A stretch of DNA of 64,000 bases. Origin: Hyphomicrobiales bacterium (lineage in GTDB: Bacteria; Pseudomonadota; Alphaproteobacteria; Rhizobiales; Xanthobacteraceae). Numbering within the stretch: position 1 is the first letter of the stretch; each line of letters opens with the position of its first letter. The DNA lies in contig JAFKKN010000005.1 of NCBI GenBank assembly GCA_017305535.1, forward strand, positions 372,001-436,000, written 5' to 3'. A program made the translations under genes and the position numbers. Below are positions 38,915 to 46,985 of the stretch, piece after piece. Under the pieces are notes generated by a model that was given only the letters and a program-made list of their open reading frames with translations, was not told where the DNA came from and made no database searches.

Positions 38915-39823
38915 CTATTTCTTCGTGGCATCGGCCATGATCGGCCGCACCGGATCGCCTTCGCGCAATAGCGCCCCGGCCCGTGCCACCACCGTCTCGC
39001 CTTCCGACAAGCCTTCGCGGATTTCGACGCGCCCGTTCGACATCAGGCCGACCTCGACGCGACGGGTTTCCACCCGGTCGCGCCGCACCACCTGCACCAC
39101 GGTGCCGGCGCTGCTGTAGAGGATCGCGGTCAGCGGCACCGACACGCCGCAGCTCTCGCCGGTCTTGATCGACGCCCGCCCCGCCGCATTGACCAGCAAT
39201 GACCGCTTGGACGTGACCGCGATGAAGGCCATGCCGAGCTGGCTGTTGGGGTCGACAGTCGCGCCGATCTGGCGAACCTTGCCTTCGAGGTCGTCGGTGC
39301 CGCTGATCCGGATGGTGGCGGGCTGGTCGACTTTGAGCTTGGCGAGGTCACGGGTCGGCACGCGCACCGCGAGATCGAATTCGTTGCCGGTGATGATGTT
39401 GAACAGTGCTTCGCCCTTGCCGGAGGCAATGGCGCCGACCACGGCGGTCGACGCGCTGACCAGTCCGGCCGCCGGTGCCTGAACGGTCAGAGGACCGCCC
39501 TCGGGCTGGCTGAGCTTCGCCAGCGCTTGTCCGGCGGTAACGGTCTGCCCGATATCCACCGATACCTCCTGCACCTTCAGGCCGGGGCGGTCCGGCCGCA
39601 CGGCGATCTCCTCGCGCGGGATCAGGAGGCCGAACGCATCGACGATATCGGCAAAGCACGACTTCGCGGTGGTGAGAACCGTCACCGCGGCGGCGCTGCT
39701 CGGGACCTCGTTGGCGGCGTGAGCGGACAGCGGCAAAACGGACATCGCCACGGCTGCGAGCAACGCGCGGGCAGGACGTTTAACCCGTCGCGGAATCGGT
39801 AACGGTGCGGCAATGCGTTTCAT
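38915..39823 (-). CDS. RND-type periplasmic adaptor (membrane fusion) protein, no pump gene beside it
   Basis: A 302-residue exported adaptor with a signal peptide (residues 18-37), a lipoyl-like hairpin region (QAPAAGLVSASTAVVG) and beta-barrel domains. C56 (KSCFAD) and C225 (ESCGVSVP) are the only cysteines of the mature protein. They line up with C64 and C237 of the adaptor at 50088, and the C-terminal halves are clearly similar (ETRRVEVGL and ETRRVRTGL). No inner-membrane pump is encoded adjacent. It converges on the caspase-fold gene. ATG 39823 has GGAACC upstream. Confidence 0.85.
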   Translation of the reverse strand: MKRIAAPLPIPRRVKRPARALLAAVAMSVLPLSAHAANEVPSSAAAVTVLTTAKSCFADIVDAFGLLIPREEIAVRPDRPGLKVQEVSVDIGQTVTAGQALAKLSQPEGGPLTVQAPAAGLVSASTAVVGAIASGKGEALFNIITGNEFDLAVRVPTRDLAKLKVDQPATIRISGTDDLEGKVRQIGATVDPNSQLGMAFIAVTSKRSLLVNAAGRASIKTGESCGVSVPLTAILYSSAGTVVQVVRRDRVETRRVEVGLMSNGRVEIREGLSEGETVVARAGALLREGDPVRPIMADATKK

Positions 39824-39952
39824 CAAAAGGGTTCCGGCTGCAATGGACGTCGTCGTTGATCGGGGCAGACTATTGAAGCGGCACGCCAGCGCCAAGGGGT
39901 GACGTCAGACGTGCTCTGTCGCGAAATTAGTCGGTTGCCGGACGCGGCAAGT

Positions 39953-41896
39953 TCAGGAGGCCGGGCTTGATTGCTGAGCCGCCGTGTCGGCCCCGGATTG
40001 CGATCCGCGCCAGCGCAGGATTTCGACGACGGCAACCGGATGATGGAAACCCTTGAGGTTCAGCGGTTCGATCGGCCTGGCCTCGACGAGGGATTCCACC
40101 ATGCCGTAGGCGCGTTGGCTGACGATGATCTGCCCGGCCCTGGCTTCGTCGGACAGCCGTGACGCCAGATTGGTGACGCTGCCGATCGCCGCATATTCGA
40201 GCCGTTGCTCGAAGCCGATCTGTCCCAGCGTGGCATAGCCCACCGCGATGCCGACGCCGAAGCCGAGGTTGTGGCCGCGGTTGCGCCATTTGCGGGCCAG
40301 CACCTCGATGTTGTCGCGCATCTCGATCGCCATCCTGACCGCGCGCTCGGCGTGATCGGGAAACGGCAGCGGCGCGTTGAACAGGATCATCACGCCGTCG
40401 CCGGCGTAGCGGTCGAGCGTGCCCTCGTAGCGGAAGATCAGTTCGCCGAGCGCCGCGTGATATTCGCGCAGCACGTTCATGGCTTCTTCCGGCTCCGAGC
40501 TTTCGGTGAAGGCGGTGAAGCCGCGCAGATCGCAGAACACCACGGTCACCTCGCGGCGATGGCTGTTGAGCAGCGAATCGTGACCGTCGGATGAGGCGAT
40601 GAGCTGCGCCACTTGCGGCGCGAGAAAACGCTCCAGCCGGCGGATGCGCTCGATCTCGCCGAGCTGTTTCTCGACGCGTTCCTCCAGCGAGCGATTCCAG
40701 TGTTGCAACTGGTCGGTCTGCTCCTGCAACTTGTCGGCCTGACGTTGCACGGTGTCGCGCGCCGTCGCCAGTTCGTCGACCGATCGCGCCAGATCGCGCG
40801 TGCGCTCCGCGACCTTGGATTCCAGCCCCGCGTAGGTTTCCTGCAATTGGCCGGCCATGCTGTTGAACTGGTCGGCGAGTTCTTCCAGTTCGTCGGAGGT
40901 CTTGACCTCGATGCGGTGGCCGAAGTCGCCGGCGCCGAGCCGTCGCGCACCGGCACGCAGCGCGTTGATCGGTCCTACCATTCGCCGCGCCAGCAGGATG
41001 CCGGCGAGAGTGGCGACCGCAAGTCCAAGCGCGGCGAGCGCCGCGATACGCAACAACAGATCGCGCACCGGCGCCAGCGCCTGACTGGTCGGTTGTTCGA
41101 ACACCACGAACCAACCGAGCTTGGGAACGACATGCGCGGCGGTCAGGACGGAATGGCCATCCCGCGCGGTGCCGGCGTCGAGCGGCGTGCCATCAGGTTT
41201 CAACAGCGCCGCGACCTGCGGCAGCGCCGCCCAGTCCTGCCCGATCATGCGCGCCGTGCCGGAATGCGCCAACACCCGGCCGTTGGGATCGACGATGTAG
41301 GCGGTGGTATGTTTGCCCGCTTGTGCCGCATCGACGAAGTCACCGAGAAAACGCAGATCGATTTCGGCAACGGTCACGCCCGCGTCCTGCCCCGAATGCG
41401 CCACCGCGATCTCCATGAAGGGCTGGCCGTCGCGGAAGGTCGCCGGCGCGAACGTCGCGCCCTTGGCGACGCCTTGCGTGAACGCCAGATCGCGGGAGAA
41501 GTTGGCGCCGCTGTCGAGCGTCACCTTGGCGCGCGTCATGCGGAGCTGTTCGCGCCCCGCGCCGTCGAGCTTGAAAATCTGCCGCACCGAGGGTTGCTGA
41601 TTCAGCAACTGGGCGTAGTCGGCCTGCCGCTGTTCGATGGTTGCGACGCTGGCGCGGGTGACCCAGCTCACCTGTCGTTCGAGGTCCGACATCGATTGCG
41701 CGATGCGCCGCGCAGCCGCTTCCGCCTTGTCGCTCATCGTCGCGGTGAGGCTCGCGCGCGTCTCGCGATAGATCATCCAGGTTTCGAGCGCGGCGTTGAT
41801 CGCGAGCACGAACAGCACCAGGCCGACCAGCGAAACGACGTATTTGGCGAACAGGCCGCCACGTCGAAACCAGGCTTCGTTGCTGTCGTCGGCCAT
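39953..41896 (-). CDS. Membrane class III adenylate/guanylate cyclase with Cache-like sensor and HAMP
   Basis: A 647-residue signalling enzyme. Residues 18-40 are a membrane helix, 40-275 an extracytoplasmic Cache-like sensor, about 280-310 a second helix, then a HAMP (ARRMVGPINALRAGARRL) and a long coiled coil of about 100 residues. The cyclase domain follows with FCDLRGFTAF (first metal Asp), YAGDGVMILFN (second Asp) and GSVTNLASRL (transition-state Asn and Arg). It should make a cyclic nucleotide in response to a periplasmic signal. Chosen start ATG 41896. Confidence 0.92.
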   Translation of the reverse strand: MADDSNEAWFRRGGLFAKYVVSLVGLVLFVLAINAALETWMIYRETRASLTATMSDKAEAAARRIAQSMSDLERQVSWVTRASVATIEQRQADYAQLLNQQPSVRQIFKLDGAGREQLRMTRAKVTLDSGANFSRDLAFTQGVAKGATFAPATFRDGQPFMEIAVAHSGQDAGVTVAEIDLRFLGDFVDAAQAGKHTTAYIVDPNGRVLAHSGTARMIGQDWAALPQVAALLKPDGTPLDAGTARDGHSVLTAAHVVPKLGWFVVFEQPTSQALAPVRDLLLRIAALAALGLAVATLAGILLARRMVGPINALRAGARRLGAGDFGHRIEVKTSDELEELADQFNSMAGQLQETYAGLESKVAERTRDLARSVDELATARDTVQRQADKLQEQTDQLQHWNRSLEERVEKQLGEIERIRRLERFLAPQVAQLIASSDGHDSLLNSHRREVTVVFCDLRGFTAFTESSEPEEAMNVLREYHAALGELIFRYEGTLDRYAGDGVMILFNAPLPFPDHAERAVRMAIEMRDNIEVLARKWRNRGHNLGFGVGIAVGYATLGQIGFEQRLEYAAIGSVTNLASRLSDEARAGQIIVSQRAYGMVESLVEARPIEPLNLKGFHHPVAVVEILRWRGSQSGADTAAQQSSPAS

Positions 41897-42049
41897 CCGG
41901 ATGACATCCCTCGCACGAGGATCGTCGGAGTTTGGGCAAAGTCCGCCGCGTATCACCTTTTTGAAGAAGGACGGATTACCGGGTCAAGCCCCCAACACGG
42001 CCGCAACGTATTTTCGTCGCAACGCACGGGCGTCAATGCACAGGGCCCT

Positions 42050-43054
42050 TCAGGCGCAAAACCGCGTCCGGTAACGCGCCGGGCTGGTGTCGAAGCGGGC
42101 GCGGAAATGATGGCGCAGCGCATCCGCTGAACCGAAGCCCACGGCGGCCGCCACGTCTTCCACGGTCATGTCGGTGGTTTCCAGCAGGCTTCGCGCCCGT
42201 CCCACGCGCTCATGCAGAATCCATTCGCCGGGCGGCAGTCCGGTCGCCTCGCCAAAGCGTCGGATGAAGGTGCGCCGGCTCATCCGCGCCTTTGCCGCCA
42301 GCGCCTCGATCGTGAGATCGCGGTCGAGATGCGCGAGGATCCAGGCCAGAAGCCCGGCGAGCGGATCGCCCTCGCCCAGCACCGGGCTCGGGATGAATTG
42401 GGCCTGCCCGCCTTCCCGATGAGCGGGGACCACGAGGCGGCGGGCGACGTCGTTGGCGATCTTCGCTCCGAAATCCTTGCGCACGATATGAATGCACAGG
42501 TCGAGTCCCGCGGCGCGCCCGGCCGAACTCATGACGTCGCCGTGATCGACATAGAGGACGCGGGAATCGATGTTCAGCGCGGGATATCGACGCGCGAGTA
42601 CGTCGGCATGGGCCCAGTGGCACGCGACGCGGCGCCCGTCGAGCAATCCCGAGGCCGCCACCACGAAAACCCCGGCGCAGATCGACACGATGCGCGCGCC
42701 GCGCGCATGGGCGAGGCGAAGCTGCTTCAGCAGCGGCTCCGGCGGCGGCGCGTCGATGTCATGCCAGCCCGCCACGACGATCGTGCCGGCGCGCGCGAGA
42801 AACGGGAAGCCGGTGTCGGCGACGATCCGGACGCCGTTGCCCGCGGCGACAGGCTCGCCCGGCCGCTCAGTACAGACCGCAACGCGATACCAGTCGTCGC
42901 CCATGCTGGACAGGCCGAAGACCTCCAGCGCGATGCCGAGTTCGAAGGCGTTGACGCCGTCATAGGCCAGCAGTGCGACAGTTCTGTCGTCGGGGTGCGC
43001 GCGCTGGGTTTTGCTCGTGGCCGAAATTGGCATGATATCGACGATATCTGTCAT
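42050..43054 (-). CDS. GlxA-family AraC-type transcriptional regulator
   Basis: A 334-residue regulator. Residues about 25-200 are a DJ-1/PfpI-like domain (VALLAYDGVNAFELGIALEVFG; ARIVSICAGVFVVAASGLL with the nucleophile-elbow Cys). Residues about 230-330 are an AraC helix-turn-helix pair (LTIEALAAKARMSRRTFIRRF, then VEDVAAAVGFGSADALRHHF). It is divergent from an EamA exporter gene with 65 bases between, which is the usual layout for control of the neighbour. Starts at 43063 (GTG), 43054 or 43033 are all possible. Confidence 0.9.
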   Translation of the reverse strand: MTDIVDIMPISATSKTQRAHPDDRTVALLAYDGVNAFELGIALEVFGLSSMGDDWYRVAVCTERPGEPVAAGNGVRIVADTGFPFLARAGTIVVAGWHDIDAPPPEPLLKQLRLAHARGARIVSICAGVFVVAASGLLDGRRVACHWAHADVLARRYPALNIDSRVLYVDHGDVMSSAGRAAGLDLCIHIVRKDFGAKIANDVARRLVVPAHREGGQAQFIPSPVLGEGDPLAGLLAWILAHLDRDLTIEALAAKARMSRRTFIRRFGEATGLPPGEWILHERVGRARSLLETTDMTVEDVAAAVGFGSADALRHHFRARFDTSPARYRTRFCA

Positions 43055-43119
43055 TCGTGCCACTGGTCAAGAAGGGCGCGGTTCTGCTGTTCTTGCGGGC
43101 GAAATGACGTTCTTGCCCC

Positions 43120-44106
43120 ATGAAAGCGATGCCCCCGATGCCTGAACAGATCCGGACCGAAACCACGAAGGGAATTCTGGCCTGCCTCGTTGCGGCGACT
43201 TCGTTCGGCCTCATGTTTCCGGTGATGGCGAGCGCGCTGAAGCGCGTCGATCCCTTCACCTTCACCTCGCTGCGTTACCTCACGGCCGCGGTCGCCTCGC
43301 TCGTGGTGCTGCTGATGAAGGAAGGGCCGCAGGCATTGCGCGTGAGGGGCGAATCGATCGGCCGCGCGTGGCTTCTGGGGTCGCTCGGGTTCGCCGGCTT
43401 CGGCTTCCTCGTTTTTCTCGGCCAGCAACTGGCCGGGCGCGATGGCGCGCTGATGACCTCGATCATGGCGGCGACGCAGCCGCTGCTCGGTGTCCTGATC
43501 CTAGCGGTCGTCAATCGCGCCCTGCCGCCGCTTGCGACGCTGGGCTTCATCGTGCTGTCGTTCTGCGGTGTGATTCTGGTGGTGACGCGCGGCGACATCG
43601 GCGGATTTCTCAATGCGCCGCAAAACTATGCCGCAAACCTGCTGATTCTGCTCGGGATGACGTGCTGGATGATCTACACGTTCGGCGCGGCGCGGTTCGC
43701 GACGTGGTCGCCGCTGCGCTACACGACGCTGACGATGTGCCTCGGCCTGACGACGATTCTCGCGATCAACGCCGGGCTGTTTGCGGTGAATGCGATCACA
43801 GTGCCCTCGGTGGCCGACCTCATCTTCATCGTCCCGCATGTGCTCTACATGGGGCTGATCGCGGGCATGGTCGGCGTGCTGTGCTGGAACATCGGCAACA
43901 AGCTGCTCGCGCCGCTGAACGCTGCGCTATTTCTTAACATGGTGCCGCTGGTTGCCTTCGCCGTTTCGGCGCTGCTCGGCGTCTTGCCGACGCATATCCA
44001 GATCTTTGGCGCGTGCGTCACCATCGCGGCGTTGATCGGAAACAACCTCTATCCGAGGCTCGCTATGCGACGCACGCCGACCGTCAGCGGCCGAACAACT
44101 GCTTGA
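43120..44106 (+). CDS. EamA-family (DMT) exporter
   Basis: A 328-residue membrane protein with ten hydrophobic segments in two EamA halves (ATSFGLMFPVMASALKRVDP at residue 26; LGVLILAVVNR; NKLLAPLNAALFLNMVPL near 268). Members export amino acids or other metabolites. The substrate is unknown. Its 3' end overlaps the convergent AsmA gene by 23 bases. The divergent GlxA-type gene is its likely regulator. Confidence 0.9.
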   Translation: MKAMPPMPEQIRTETTKGILACLVAATSFGLMFPVMASALKRVDPFTFTSLRYLTAAVASLVVLLMKEGPQALRVRGESIGRAWLLGSLGFAGFGFLVFLGQQLAGRDGALMTSIMAATQPLLGVLILAVVNRALPPLATLGFIVLSFCGVILVVTRGDIGGFLNAPQNYAANLLILLGMTCWMIYTFGAARFATWSPLRYTTLTMCLGLTTILAINAGLFAVNAITVPSVADLIFIVPHVLYMGLIAGMVGVLCWNIGNKLLAPLNAALFLNMVPLVAFAVSALLGVLPTHIQIFGACVTIAALIGNNLYPRLAMRRTPTVSGRTTA

Positions 44107-45970
44107 GGATGCCGTCGATGGCGGAAGGCGCGTCGGTGCCGCCGGGCGCATCCGGCTTGTCGGGCGCGGGGGCCGCTTGCTGCGGAGGACTGCCCAGCCC
44201 TTGCTGGATCATTCCGCCCAGCGTCTCGCCGAGACTTTTGCCGGTCTTGTTGTTGGGGTCGGTGCCGAACAGGCCCTGACCCAGTTCGCGCAAGCGCGCA
44301 TAGGCCGCGTCCGGGTTGTCGAGGATGCCGGCCATGTCCGGATAGATCCGCGGCGCGGCCCATGGCCCCTGGATCATCACCGGAATGCCGAGGCCGACCG
44401 GATCGGCCGCGCTGCCCTGTCCCTCGAGCGACATCACCAGTTTCGGCTCGACACGCAACGCCAGCGCCTTGCCGCCAAGGTCGATGGTGCCGCCGCCACG
44501 CATCCGCACCAGCGGGCCTGTCAGCACGATGTCGCTGGTCTCGGCCTTGCCCCGCGCGATGCGGAACGAGGCGCTGAGCTGCGACAGGTCGGTGGCCTGC
44601 ACTTCGTCGCTCTGCCAGCCGTTCAGCGTGCCGGTGGTGAGCGAGCGGATCATCTGCGCGACATTGATGCCGCGGATTTTTCCGTCGCGAAAATCGAGGA
44701 AGGCGGTACCCTCGAGGTTGGACATCATGGCACGGGGATTGTCGCCGGACGACTGCACCGCGAACTTGGCTTGCAGCTTGCCTTTAAGCCGGTCGAAATC
44801 GGCAAGCCCCGACAACAACGGCAGCGCGCGGATGCCGGCGAGGTCGCCCTGCAGGGTGAGACGCGGCATTGGGGCGGATGCATCCAGCGTCAGCGCGCCG
44901 CTGGCGAAACCTTCATAGATACCAACGTTCTCGAACCTCGCCGCGAGGGTGCCGTGATTGAGCGTCGCGCCGAGCGCCAGCGGCGCGACGCGGAGATCGT
45001 CGTAAGCAAGGCGCGCGGCGGAGATGCGCACGTCGGCATCGACGTAATTCAGGCCGCGAAGATCGAACGGGACGTCGCTCCATGTCGCGGACGCTTGTGT
45101 CGCGGTTCGCGTCGGCTTTCCGAAGGCGAGGTCCTGAATGTCGAGGTCGAGCTTCACCAGCGGCTTGCCGGCGAGATCGACCGACGCCCAGCCGGTGAAT
45201 GGCTTGCCGCCCAGCGTGCCGGAGACGCCGTTGATGCGGACGACAGGGCCGGCGAGGCGAACGTCGGCCTTGGCGGTCAGACTGTCGCTCATCAGGCTCG
45301 GCGCCTCGAAGGTCAATTCCACCGGCAGGTTGCGGCGCGCTGCCGCATCGTTCGGCAGCTCCGCGCGGAGGTCGAGCTTGAGCGCGTGGTCGCCGCTTCG
45401 CGCGGTGGCGTTGATCGCGAGTTGCAGATCTGCGCCAATGGTGGCGGTGGCATTGATCGCCTCGACACGATCCTCGACCTTGTCGCGCGCGTTGGCGAAC
45501 ACCAGCGCGCCATCGGTGACGCTGACGCGATCGATTCGAACTTGCGTCGTGTCGGATGTGGGTGTGGTTGCGGTGTCGTTGCTTGCGGGCGCGGATTTCG
45601 ATGCCGTGCGTTCGCGCAGCAGTGGCAGGTAAGCGACCGGCTTTTCCAGCGCGAGGTCGGTAATGACGGGCTTGCCGGAGATCAGGTTCGCGAGCGGCAT
45701 TTCGACACGTGCTTGCACGATTTCGATCCGTTCGGCGTCGTCGGTACCGGCGCGCCGGTCCAGCGAGATATTGTTCAGCGTGACGTGGAACGTCGGCCAC
45801 AAGGCGATGCGGGTCTTGCCGTCGATTTCGATCCGATAGCCGGTCGCGCGTTCGATCCGCGCCTGGATTGCCGACGTCATCATACCGGACGGGATGCCGA
45901 CTGCGAGAACGATCGCGATGACGAGGATAATCGCCGCGATGGCGGCGCCGGCGAACTTGACAGTCTTCAT
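44084..45970 (-). CDS. AsmA-family envelope protein
   Basis: A 628-residue protein with an N-terminal membrane anchor (residues 8-28) and the AsmA-type N- and C-terminal regions (TGYRIEIDGKTRIALWPTFH; LTLDASAPMPRLTLQGDLAG; FLDFRDGKIRGINVAQMI). AsmA-like proteins are inner-membrane-anchored, periplasm-spanning proteins linked to outer-membrane lipid transport. Long beta-rich repeats fit that model. It ends inside the 3' end of the EamA gene on the other strand. The start is ATG 45970. Confidence 0.9.
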   Translation of the reverse strand: MKTVKFAGAAIAAIILVIAIVLAVGIPSGMMTSAIQARIERATGYRIEIDGKTRIALWPTFHVTLNNISLDRRAGTDDAERIEIVQARVEMPLANLISGKPVITDLALEKPVAYLPLLRERTASKSAPASNDTATTPTSDTTQVRIDRVSVTDGALVFANARDKVEDRVEAINATATIGADLQLAINATARSGDHALKLDLRAELPNDAAARRNLPVELTFEAPSLMSDSLTAKADVRLAGPVVRINGVSGTLGGKPFTGWASVDLAGKPLVKLDLDIQDLAFGKPTRTATQASATWSDVPFDLRGLNYVDADVRISAARLAYDDLRVAPLALGATLNHGTLAARFENVGIYEGFASGALTLDASAPMPRLTLQGDLAGIRALPLLSGLADFDRLKGKLQAKFAVQSSGDNPRAMMSNLEGTAFLDFRDGKIRGINVAQMIRSLTTGTLNGWQSDEVQATDLSQLSASFRIARGKAETSDIVLTGPLVRMRGGGTIDLGGKALALRVEPKLVMSLEGQGSAADPVGLGIPVMIQGPWAAPRIYPDMAGILDNPDAAYARLRELGQGLFGTDPNNKTGKSLGETLGGMIQQGLGSPPQQAAPAPDKPDAPGGTDAPSAIDGILKQLFGR

Positions 45971-46173
45971 ATGGAAATCCGGCCTCGTGAAATGATCGTC
46001 GGAACTTGAAATGTCGGTTCAGTTGGCTGCGGGGTTCAACGCGCCGGCGCGACGGGATGTCCCGCCAGTGTAGAAATAATGCAAAAGGGCTGCAAACTTG
46101 TGTGACCTGTGACACACTCTCAGAAACCGCAAGCGAAATAGCCGTCCAGGCATTTCATCGGGGCAGGGGAGCG

Positions 46174-46848
46174 ATGGGCAAGCAGGCTGAGTTCGCGGTC
46201 ATTCTCAAGATGAACCCGATGTTCGCCGAACTGGGCGCGGCGGAATTGCAGCGCATCTCCGGCCTTTGCCACACGCAACAGCTCGCGACCGGCGAGGTGC
46301 TGTTCCAGAAGGGCGACGATGGCAATGCGCTGTTCGGTGTGCGGCGCGGGCAGATTCGCATCGAGACCGGTGCATCCGACGGCGCGCGGCTGACGCTGAA
46401 TTTCCTCGGCCCCGGCGATCTGTTCGGCGAGGTTGCGGTGCTCGACGGCCAGAGCCGTACGGCGGACGCGACCGCGGGGGAGCCGACCGAGCTGTTCGTG
46501 CTGCGCCGCGAGGATTTTCTCGCGCATCTCGAGCGCGAGCCGAAGGTCGCGGTGAAGCTGATCGAGCTGCTGTGCCAGCGCATCCGCTGGATGAGCGAGC
46601 GCATGGAGGAGTCAGTGTTGCAGCCGCTGCCGGTGCGGCTGGCGCGGCGGCTCTGCGCGCTGGCGTCCGATTTCGGCGCCGAGGTGCACATTTCGCAGGA
46701 GCAACTCGGCGTGTTCGTCGGCGCGGCGCGCGAGAGCGTCAATCGTCAACTGCAGCAATGGCGCAAGGACGGCATCCTCGACCTGCAACGCGGCCGCGTG
46801 CTGCTGCTCAACATGACCAAGCTGTCGGCGGTGGCGCGGAACGATTAG
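46174..46848 (+). CDS. Crp/Fnr-family transcriptional regulator
   Basis: A 224-residue regulator with a cyclic-nucleotide-binding-like domain (LGPGDLFGEVAVLDGQSRTADA near residues 84-105, a good phosphate-binding cassette with Arg) and a C-terminal helix-turn-helix (ISQEQLGVFVGAARESVNRQLQQW). It lacks the Fnr cysteine set, so a cyclic nucleotide or other ligand is likely; the adenylate cyclase gene is 4 kb away. AGGGGAG upstream fixes ATG 46174. It is divergent from the AsmA gene. Confidence 0.92.
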   Translation: MGKQAEFAVILKMNPMFAELGAAELQRISGLCHTQQLATGEVLFQKGDDGNALFGVRRGQIRIETGASDGARLTLNFLGPGDLFGEVAVLDGQSRTADATAGEPTELFVLRREDFLAHLEREPKVAVKLIELLCQRIRWMSERMEESVLQPLPVRLARRLCALASDFGAEVHISQEQLGVFVGAARESVNRQLQQWRKDGILDLQRGRVLLLNMTKLSAVARND

Positions 46849-46861
46849 CAACAAAAACAGG

Positions 46862-46977
46862 CGTCATGCGCGGACTTGATCCGCGCATCCATCTTCTTCG
46901 AGAGAAGATGGATTGCCGGGCCTTCGCCGCGCCGTAGGGGCTTCGGCCCCGCAGGCGGGTCAAGCCCGGCAATGACA
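46862..46977. repeat. Interspersed palindromic repeat, family A, copy 5
   Basis: Begins CGTCATGCGCGGACTTGATC and ends GGGTCAAGCCCGGCAATGACA, with an internal GTAGGGGCTTCGGCCCCGC hairpin. It sits between the converging Crp/Fnr and RND pump genes, filling nearly all the gap. Confidence 0.8.
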
Positions 46978-46985
46978 CTCTTTGT

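Noticed and set aside
46085-46125. GTGTGACCTGTGACACAC resembling a Crp site upstream of the Crp/Fnr gene
   Set aside because: Only four base pairs of symmetry around a wide centre; too weak to list as an operator.
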